Shown here: in pieces, positions 14,602 to 19,618 of the stretch
Layout of the letters: each line of letters starts with the position of its first letter
How positions within the stretch are numbered: the first letter of the stretch is position 1
Origin: Saprospiraceae bacterium
GTDB taxonomy: Bacteria; Bacteroidota; Bacteroidia; Chitinophagales; Saprospiraceae
NCBI GenBank assembly: GCA_020437045.1
Contig: JAGQWV010000096.1
Coordinates: 1-22,457, forward strand
Length of the DNA: 22,457 bases
Direction of reading: 5' to 3'
Program-made: the position numbers and the translations under genes
The notes under the pieces: model-generated
What the model was told of the DNA's origin: nothing
The model's input: the letters and a program-made list of their open reading frames with translations, nothing else
Databases searched by the model: none

Positions 14602-15282
14602 TTACTCTTCCTCAACAGAATGGACAGCAGCAGCAATTGGCGGCTGCTCTTCTGTCTGTGGAACCGGTGTCTTAAAGAATTGTCTCTGAAAAACCAATAG
14701 GCTCATGATGCCTACACTGATAGATGAGTCAGCTACATTAAAGACCGGTTTGAAGAACTGAAATCGATCGCCACCCCAGATCGGAAGCCATTCTGGAAGA
14801 TAGGTGTCAATCATAGGAAAGTACAGCATATCTACTACCTTACCATGTAGTAGTCCGGCATAGCCACCTTCCTCCGGAAATAACTCTGCCAGCCCACCGT
14901 GATAAGAAGATTCGGAAAAAATCAATCCGTAGACGGCACTATCTAAGATATTACCGATGGCTCCGGCCAAAATGAGTGCAAAACAAATCAGGACACCCAT
15001 TCCTGCTCCTGCTTGAATCAATTTGCGAATATAATAGATCAGAAATCCCACAGCACCGATTCTGAACAAACTCAGGAAAAGTTTACCGGCCTTACCCCCC
15101 AGTGTTATCCCAAAGGCCATACCATTATTCTCTACAAAATGGATGAATGCCCAGTTCAGACCAAATATGGAAATCTGATCCCCATACTGCATATGCGTTT
15201 TTACCCAAATCTTGGAGGCCTGATCAATAAAGAGTACAACTAGTACTATTAAGAGAAGTTTCTGTTCTTTGGAAAATTTCAA
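14602..15282 (-). CDS. lspA: Lipoprotein signal peptidase (signal peptidase II)
   Basis: LspA is the inner-membrane aspartyl protease that cleaves the signal peptide of diacylglyceryl-modified prolipoproteins, the step after Lgt (4763-5938). The 226-residue protein has the four-helix layout: LLLIVLVVLFIDQASKIWVK, LFLSLFRIGAVGFLIYYI, MGVLICFALILAGAIGNI and ISVGIMSLLVF. The catalytic aspartates are in GNILDSAVYG and FNVADSSISVG. The long loop between them (LFPEEGGYAGLLHGKVVDMLYFPM) is typical of Bacteroidota LspA. The start is a TTG at 15282: the frame is open back to the dksA stop, but no ATG or GTG occurs in the 14 intervening codons. The C-terminal tail (TEEQPPIAAAVHSVEEE) is polar. It is probably co-transcribed with the dksA-like gene 42 bases upstream. 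Confidence 0.94.
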   Translation of the reverse strand: MKFSKEQKLLLIVLVVLFIDQASKIWVKTHMQYGDQISIFGLNWAFIHFVENNGMAFGITLGGKAGKLFLSLFRIGAVGFLIYYIRKLIQAGAGMGVLICFALILAGAIGNILDSAVYGLIFSESSYHGGLAELFPEEGGYAGLLHGKVVDMLYFPMIDTYLPEWLPIWGGDRFQFFKPVFNVADSSISVGIMSLLVFQRQFFKTPVPQTEEQPPIAAAVHSVEEE

Positions 15283-15324
15283 TCTGATCTGCTTTTCTAG
15301 AGATATCTCTGCTAGTGACTTTGA

Positions 15325-15693
15325 TTATTGCTTTTGTTTGGCTTCTATACTTAATGTGGCATGAGGTACCGCCCGAAGCCGTTCCTTACTGATCAACTTA
15401 CCTGTCTCTCGGCAAATGCCATATACCTTGTTTTTAATCCTGATTTTAGCATTTTCCAGATGTTTGATCAGATTCTGTTGTCTTGATGCCATGGAGGTGA
15501 TCCTATCACTTTCCAGCGACCCAATGCCATCATCAAGACCCTTCACCTTTGAATCCGGATTGTCCGCTAATTCTTCCAATTGAGCCAAATAGAATTCCAA
15601 CTGTTTTTTAGCCATAGTCAGTTTTTCGTCAATGATTCCTTCGAACTCCTTGAGTTCTTCATCTGAATATCTGGTTTTTTCATTTGGTGACAT
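15325..15693 (-). CDS. TraR/DksA-family protein, cysteine-poor Bacteroidota type
   Basis: A 122-residue protein with a long N-terminal coiled coil (about residues 8-85: EELKEFEGIIDEKLTMAKKQ and onward) and a C-terminal zinc-finger-like globule (GICRETGKLISKERLRAVPH). This is the DksA/TraR architecture: the coiled coil enters the RNA polymerase secondary channel and, with ppGpp, changes initiation. Of the four zinc cysteines only the first is present (GICRET); the others are replaced, as is normal in Bacteroidota homologs as I recall them. The coiled-coil tip lacks the D-x2-D-x-A motif of E. coli DksA, so the same activity cannot be assumed. The ATG at 15693 is clear, and a promoter candidate is 25 bases upstream. 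lspA follows in the same reading frame after the stop; pdxA precedes it by 70 bases. Confidence 0.88.
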   Translation of the reverse strand: MSPNEKTRYSDEELKEFEGIIDEKLTMAKKQLEFYLAQLEELADNPDSKVKGLDDGIGSLESDRITSMASRQQNLIKHLENAKIRIKNKVYGICRETGKLISKERLRAVPHATLSIEAKQKQ

Positions 15694-15718
15694 CGGCTAT
15701 GATATTTTAAGAAGAATG

Positions 15719-15726
15719 CAAAATTA
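15719..15726 (-). promoter_or_regulatory. Candidate dksA-like/lspA promoter, -7 element
   Basis: TAATTTTG on the minus strand matches TAnnTTTG, 25 bases before the dksA-like ATG. A TTG occurs 22 bases upstream of it, at the edge of the usual spacing. It would let the dksA-lspA pair be expressed apart from pdxA. Confidence 0.45.
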
Positions 15727-15763
15727 TCTTTTTTTTCGATCAAAAACACAAATGCGTCAGCCC

Positions 15764-16846
15764 CTATTCAGAAAACTCCTCCGGTATATCTTCTCCTTCC
15801 TCTTCTTCCTTCAGCGTACCCATCTTCAACCGGTTTTTATGGGCATCATGGTATTCACTTCTCGATCTGAATATATCAATGGCCAGATAAATTGACCTCA
15901 AAAATGAACTCTCATCCGCAATATTTTGTCCCGCAATAGTCGCGCCTGTACCATGGTCCGGTGAGGTACGAACAACAGGAAGTCCGGCGGTAAAATTGAT
16001 GCCTTTTCCAAAGCTAAGGGCTTTAAATGGAACTAAGCCCTGGTCATGATACATAGCTAAGATACCGTCCACTTCCCGGTAGTGGGATGATCCAAAAAAT
16101 CCATCGGCAGCATAAGGCCCTCCAATCAAGAGGCCTTGATTTTTCAAATTATTGATGGCCGGCCTTATTATTTCTTCCTCCTCATGACCGATCAACCCCT
16201 GATCGCCTGCATGCGGATTTAAGCCGAGAATGGCTATCATCGGCTTTTCAATACCAAAATCCATCTGCAAACTTTTATGGAGTAACAGGGCCTTCTCCTG
16301 AATACGCTCTTGAGTAATGTGACTGGCAACATCTTTCAATGGCAGGTGATTTGTTACTACACCAATTCGCAAGTCGTCACTGACCATCAACATTAGGCTC
16401 TCAGCGACATTAAACTGCTCCGTCAAATATTCGGTATGGCCAGTGGCCGGAAAACCTGCTAAAGACATCGCATGTTTATCAATGGGAGCAGTTACCAGAA
16501 CATCAATTAATCCCTGGCGAAGATCCTGGGTTGCCTGGTCAAGAGAGATATAAGCAAATTTACCACTCTCCTCACTGGGCACACCTAAATTTATCATAAC
16601 ATCTTCGTTCCAACAGTTGATCAAATTGATTCTGTCTTCAGTTAGATTTTGTGCGTTAGACAGGTTCTGATAATTGAACTCCTGAGGTCTTACAATATTC
16701 TTATGGTAAGACAAGACTTTTGATGATCCATAGATAACAGGGGTACATAGTTCAACGATTTTGGGGTGAGACAAACTTTTGATAATCACCTCCAAGCCTA
16801 TGCCATTTATATCTCCAACCGATATTCCAACTCTTACTTTTGTCAT
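15764..16846 (-). CDS. pdxA: 4-hydroxythreonine-4-phosphate dehydrogenase
   Basis: PdxA oxidises 4-phosphohydroxy-L-threonine with NAD to the unstable ketone that PdxJ joins with deoxyxylulose phosphate to make pyridoxine 5'-phosphate. The 360-residue chain begins with VRVGISVGDINGIGLEVIIK, the usual GDPxGIGPE region with Asn replacing Pro and Leu replacing the second Pro. The metal-binding histidines are recognisable in PATGHTEYLTEQF, LGLNPHAGDQGLIG and LAMYHDQGLVPFK. The active-site end is GLPVVRTSPDHGTG. The acidic C-terminal tail after RLKMGTLKEEEE is not conserved. No pdxJ is adjacent. It is divergent from rsmA; in E. coli pdxA and rsmA are also neighbours but on one strand. The -33 of the likely pdxA promoter overlaps the rsmA start codon. 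Confidence 0.95.
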   Translation of the reverse strand: MTKVRVGISVGDINGIGLEVIIKSLSHPKIVELCTPVIYGSSKVLSYHKNIVRPQEFNYQNLSNAQNLTEDRINLINCWNEDVMINLGVPSEESGKFAYISLDQATQDLRQGLIDVLVTAPIDKHAMSLAGFPATGHTEYLTEQFNVAESLMLMVSDDLRIGVVTNHLPLKDVASHITQERIQEKALLLHKSLQMDFGIEKPMIAILGLNPHAGDQGLIGHEEEEIIRPAINNLKNQGLLIGGPYAADGFFGSSHYREVDGILAMYHDQGLVPFKALSFGKGINFTAGLPVVRTSPDHGTGATIAGQNIADESSFLRSIYLAIDIFRSRSEYHDAHKNRLKMGTLKEEEEGEDIPEEFSE

Positions 16847-16875
16847 CGTTTTTTAATCTAAACCTCAAGAAATGG

Positions 16876-16905
16876 CGAAGATAGACTATTTTTAAGGCCC
16901 GACAA
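16876..16905 (-). promoter_or_regulatory. Candidate pdxA promoter overlapping rsmA start
   Basis: On the minus strand TTG (16905-16903), exactly 19 bases, then TATCTTCG (16883-16876), one mismatch from TAnnTTTG, 29 bases before the pdxA ATG. Position 16905 is also the A of the rsmA start codon. Confidence 0.42.
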
Positions 16906-17672
16906 TGAAAGCTAAAAAAAGCCTCGGACAGCACTTTCTTAATCAGCCTTCGATTGCGGAGAAGATCGCCCTTTCTGTTCTTCCCCTTTCCAATCTCCAT
17001 CGTGTAATCGAAATTGGTCCGGGTATGGGAATGTTAACACAATTTCTCCTGAAAAGATTTCCTGATCTATTGATGATTGAGACGGATAGCGATATGGTCC
17101 ATTATCTCAACCAGAGATTTGCCGGACATCAACACAATATTGTACATGCCGACTTTCTAAAAGTCAGAATCGATGAATTGATTTCTGGACCCATTGCCCT
17201 TGTCGGCAACTTTCCATATAACATCTCCAGTCAAATCCTATTTAAACTGCTGGATCACCGGGTCCTTATTCCACAACTCGTAGGAATGTTTCAAAAAGAA
17301 GTTGCGGAGCGGATTGCTGCTGATCATGGTTCTAAAACCTATGGCATTCTGAGTGTGCTTTTACAAACCTATTATAAAGTGGAGCTGCTCTTTAATGTTT
17401 CTCCACAATGTTTTTCACCACCCCCAAAAGTTCAGTCAGCTGTTATTCGATTGGTCGCTAAAGAAGAGGTGTCCATTGATGAAGCACTTGAAAAAAAATT
17501 GAAACAGGTGGTGAAACTTGCTTTTAATCAGCGAAGAAAAATGCTGCGTAATTCTTTGAAATCCATCTGGCCAGAGCAATTCGGATCGGACGATTCCATC
17601 CTTACCAAACGTCCGGAGCAATTATCTGTATCAGACTTTCTGGAGCTAAGCAGGAGATTGGTATCTTTGTAG
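16905..17672 (+). CDS. rsmA: 16S rRNA (A1518/A1519-N6) dimethyltransferase
   Basis: RsmA (KsgA) dimethylates two adjacent adenines in helix 45 of 16S rRNA late in 30S assembly. The 255 residues start with KAKKSLGQHFLNQPSIAEKI, the standard N-terminus. The SAM-binding motif I is VIEIGPGMGMLTQFLL, the acidic motif II is MIETDSDMVHYL, and motif IV is VGNFPYNISSQILFKLL with the catalytic NFPY. MFQKEVAERIAA and CFSPPPKVQSAVIRL follow, and the small helical C-terminal domain ends the chain with FNQRRKMLRNSLK and a C-terminal DFLELSRRLVSL. Nothing is missing. It probably forms a two-gene unit with yqeY 23 bases downstream. Confidence 0.96.
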   Translation: MKAKKSLGQHFLNQPSIAEKIALSVLPLSNLHRVIEIGPGMGMLTQFLLKRFPDLLMIETDSDMVHYLNQRFAGHQHNIVHADFLKVRIDELISGPIALVGNFPYNISSQILFKLLDHRVLIPQLVGMFQKEVAERIAADHGSKTYGILSVLLQTYYKVELLFNVSPQCFSPPPKVQSAVIRLVAKEEVSIDEALEKKLKQVVKLAFNQRRKMLRNSLKSIWPEQFGSDDSILTKRPEQLSVSDFLELSRRLVSL

Positions 17673-17695
17673 CCAAATCAATCAATTCAGCAATT

Positions 17696-18142
17696 ATGAG
17701 TTTGGAAAGTCGGATTATGCAAGATCTGAAAGTGGCAATGAAGCAAAAAGATCAAGCTTCCATGCGAGCCATTCGAGCTATTAAATCAGCAATATTGTTG
17801 AGAAAAACCGATGGCTCCGGAACAGAAATAACTGACGAAGAAGAAATTAAACTCTTGCAAAAACTGGTCAAGTCTCGTAAGGAATCACTGGATATATACC
17901 AAAAGCAAAACCGGGAAGATCTGGCCAAAGTGGAAGAGGAAGAAATAATTGTGATTGAAAAATATTTGCCGGCTGCAATGAATGAGCAGGAAGCAGAACA
18001 AATGGTCATTGACATTATTACCGAAACCGGAGCCGTTGGAATGAAGGACATGGGAAAAGTTATGTCTTTAGCAAGTAGCCGGGCCGCAGGTCGGGTAGAC
18101 GGAAAATTTTTAGCCCAATTGGTGCGCAACAAGTTAAGTTAG
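17696..18142 (+). CDS. GatB/YqeY domain protein
   Basis: A 148-residue stand-alone YqeY protein, homologous to the C-terminal tRNA-contacting domain of GatB. The N-terminal helices SLESRIMQDLKVAMKQKDQA and MRAIRAIKSAILLRKT, the KLVKSRKESLDIYQKQNREDL run, EIIVIEKYLPAAMNEQEAEQ and the C-terminal GMKDMGKVMSLASSRAAGRV (with the GRVDGK that follows) are all typical. The family is often described as having tRNA amidotransferase-like function, but the role of the free domain is not established. It is cytosolic. It starts 23 bases after rsmA, with no terminator or promoter between. Its TAG and the TAA of the convergent TrpF-like gene overlap within TTAG (18139-18142). Confidence 0.93.
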   Translation: MSLESRIMQDLKVAMKQKDQASMRAIRAIKSAILLRKTDGSGTEITDEEEIKLLQKLVKSRKESLDIYQKQNREDLAKVEEEEIIVIEKYLPAAMNEQEAEQMVIDIITETGAVGMKDMGKVMSLASSRAAGRVDGKFLAQLVRNKLS

Positions 18143-18696
18143 AATCTGAGCTCTTCAAGTATGTCGCTAAGGGTATCGAACGAGCGAATACCAACTTTTT
18201 CTTCATCACCTCCCTGTAAGACAAAACCATCAATTTGTTTTAGGAACGGTTTAACCTTACTTAAGTCATCTGCGCTGCCTAATTCTACAAATACTTCTCC
18301 TCGGAGATTCTTTTCTTCGACACGCGATAATGCATCAAGATCTGAAATAATAAACCCGTCAAAAAGATCAGAGTCATGTTTTGTCGTTGGATGCGCGGCA
18401 GTTCGTAAAAAGATCTGAAAGTCCTTTCGTAATTCCACAGGTCTAATTTCTGTTTTTACAATAAGAATTTTGATGCCGCGATCTTTTATTTTCAGGAGAT
18501 CGTCCCCACTGATATCTGATGGCACTTCGACAGCCCACACCGGACCTTCGATCCAGGGCATCACCTGATCTAACCAGGTCAGAATATCTACCGGATCTTT
18601 AGCTTGTGTCCATGGGACTACCAGCATATCCGGCATATAAGCCGCAAAGAAGCGGGCATCGGTCAAATTCTTTATATTGGTAGCAATCAGTTTCAT
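18139..18696 (-). CDS. TrpF-like TIM-barrel protein of unknown function
   Basis: A 185-residue protein when started at the ATG at 18696. The N-terminus MKLIATNIKNLTDARFFAAY resembles the start of phosphoribosylanthranilate isomerase (K-x-CGIT-N-x-x-DA), and the C-terminus GFVLQGGDEEKVGIRSFDTL resembles its GVE-x-x-PG-x-KD phosphate-binding end. The catalytic Cys of TrpF is replaced (Ala/Thr at that place), and no trp gene is near, so I do not call it trpF. The alternating beta/alpha pattern, with strands such as GIKILIV, GFIISDL, GEVFVELG and DGFVLQG, fits a TIM barrel with some elements reduced. No signal peptide or membrane segment. A longer frame to 18783 is possible but adds 29 unconvincing residues that overlap the ATL gene. 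Divergent from the ATL gene with only 3 bases between start codons. A degenerate or repurposed TrpF relative is inference. Confidence 0.7.
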   Translation of the reverse strand: MKLIATNIKNLTDARFFAAYMPDMLVVPWTQAKDPVDILTWLDQVMPWIEGPVWAVEVPSDISGDDLLKIKDRGIKILIVKTEIRPVELRKDFQIFLRTAAHPTTKHDSDLFDGFIISDLDALSRVEEKNLRGEVFVELGSADDLSKVKPFLKQIDGFVLQGGDEEKVGIRSFDTLSDILEELRF

Positions 18697-18699
18697 CTT

Positions 18700-19047
18700 A
18701 TGGCCGAAAAACAACATTATATTGAATGGGTCTACGAAGTTACAAAGCAGATTCCAAAAGGTAGGGTAACAACCTACGGACATATTGCAGATTATCTGGC
18801 ATTGGGATCGGCTCGCATGGTCGGTTGGGCTCTCAAACAGTTACCTTCAGATCATAATATCCCTGCTCATCGGGTTGTCAATCACAAAGGTGAATTGTCC
18901 GGAAGACATCATTTCTCTCCTCCGGAAGAAATGCAACGTCGTCTGGAACAAGAAGGTCTACAGGTGTCTGATGCTCAAATCATTAATTTTCGAGAACATC
19001 TTTGGGTCCCTGCAGAAGAGCTTAATTGGGAAGAACCGGATATCTGA
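18700..19047 (+). CDS. Alkyltransferase-like (ATL) DNA repair protein, MGMT family
   Basis: A 115-residue protein made only of the C-terminal DNA-binding domain of O6-alkylguanine-DNA alkyltransferase. KQIPKGRVTTYGHIADYLALGS and ARMVGWALKQLP are the helix-turn-helix and the Arg-finger region (Arg39). The active-site motif PCHRV is PAHRV here (residues 55-59), so the alkyl-accepting Cys is Ala56 and the protein cannot repair by transfer. ATL proteins bind O6-alkylguanine and hand the lesion to nucleotide excision repair; in S. pombe Atl1 and E. coli YbaZ the position is Trp. HKGELSGRHHFSPPEEM continues the family pattern. The start at 18700 is chosen because MAEKQHYIEWVYEVTKQIPK is a family-like N-terminus; the frame extends to 18604 without homology. 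uvrB is in the same window. The divergent start codon is 3 bases away. Confidence 0.9.
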   Translation: MAEKQHYIEWVYEVTKQIPKGRVTTYGHIADYLALGSARMVGWALKQLPSDHNIPAHRVVNHKGELSGRHHFSPPEEMQRRLEQEGLQVSDAQIINFREHLWVPAEELNWEEPDI

Positions 19048-19214
19048 AATAAGTTTAGTGCGGACAAGTGTCCCAAAAAAGGCAAACATATACGGATTCC
19101 TCTGTATATGAAGGAGTTGAAGAAAAAAATTTAACAAATAAGAGGGTACTTATACGCAATAATTGGTTAACTGGGATAGTTTATATGGCATGTTTACTAA
19201 CCAAAGCTTATTAT

Positions 19215-19445
19215 ATGACGCAAAACTACACACTTAACGATTTAGTTCGACTAGTTTATCACGAAACATCGCTCAGACAAGAGGAGGAGCTGTTGGAAGA
19301 AATATCCTACGATTTTGAACTTGCTGAGGAGTATGAAATGCTTAAGAACGCGAGTAGGGAATTGCCGAAGGTCACTTTTTCACCTTCTAAGAAGACATTA
19401 GATTCCATATTAGATTACAGCCGAAATACAGCATTAGCCGTATAA
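19215..19445 (+). CDS. Small acidic conserved-type hypothetical protein
   Basis: A 76-residue protein beginning MTQNYTLNDLVRLVYHETSL. It has two amphipathic helices (LNDLVRLVYHETS; EELLEEISYDFELAEEYEMLKNAS), then LPKVTFSPSKKTLDSILDYS. The NYT-DLIR-YKET-S pattern with LPK-x-x-FSP-x-x-x-T-x-x-ILDYS recalls a small protein common in Bacteroidota that I know only as hypothetical; it also resembles the N-terminal part of anti-sigma proteins without the zinc site. The ATG at 19215 is preferred to the extended frame from 19068, which would overlap an unlikely leader. It is followed 32 bases later by a strong terminator, so it is probably a short separate transcript or the end of the ATL transcript. 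Function unknown. Confidence 0.72.
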   Translation: MTQNYTLNDLVRLVYHETSLRQEEELLEEISYDFELAEEYEMLKNASRELPKVTFSPSKKTLDSILDYSRNTALAV

Positions 19446-19477
19446 TACTAGAAAGAGACTAACACTAAAAATTGATG

Positions 19478-19511
19478 CCCTCGATAGAAATCTATCGAGG
19501 GTTTTTCTTTT
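19478..19511 (+). terminator. Strong intrinsic terminator after the small protein gene
   Basis: CCCTCGATAG, loop AAAT, CTATCGAGGG form a perfect 10-bp stem (19478-19501), followed by TTTTTCTTTT. This is the clearest terminator in the window besides 14122-14158, and closes the ATL/small protein segment. Confidence 0.9.
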
Positions 19512-19523
19512 CTATCTTCACTG

Positions 19524-19557
19524 CTGGAAATCAACCTACTGGAAATCCTGTTCCAGT
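19524..19557. promoter_or_regulatory. Direct plus inverted CTGGAA repeats, candidate operator
   Basis: CTGGAAATC occurs twice (19524-19532 and 19539-19547), 15 bases apart. The second copy forms a perfect 7-6-7 inverted repeat with TTCCAGT (ACTGGAA at 19538-19544, TTCCAGT at 19551-19557). The repeat abuts the putative -33 element of the next gene, a usual place for a regulator site. Confidence 0.4.
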
Positions 19558-19587
19558 TTGTTTAAAATTAATGGATTCTTACCCTTA
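19558..19587 (+). promoter_or_regulatory. Weak promoter candidate of the GCS2-CBS gene
   Basis: TTG at 19558-19560, exactly 19 bases, then TACCCTTA at 19580-19587. The -7 has two mismatches to TAnnTTTG, so a regulator may be needed. It is 31 bases before the ATG. Confidence 0.25.
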
Positions 19588-19618
19588 ACTTAAGACCAGA
19601 AAAATTTAATTCATCTCT

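Noticed and set aside
18139..18696. Assignment as trpF
   Set aside because: Catalytic Cys missing, short length, no tryptophan genes nearby; only fold-level similarity is supported.
18697..18783. TrpF-like gene extended to 18783
   Set aside because: The extra residues overlap the ATL gene and are unlike any barrel N-terminus; MKLIATNIKNLTDAR is the natural start.
19068..19214. Small protein extended upstream to 19068
   Set aside because: The extension is low in recognisable structure, and the family-like N-terminus begins at MTQNYT.
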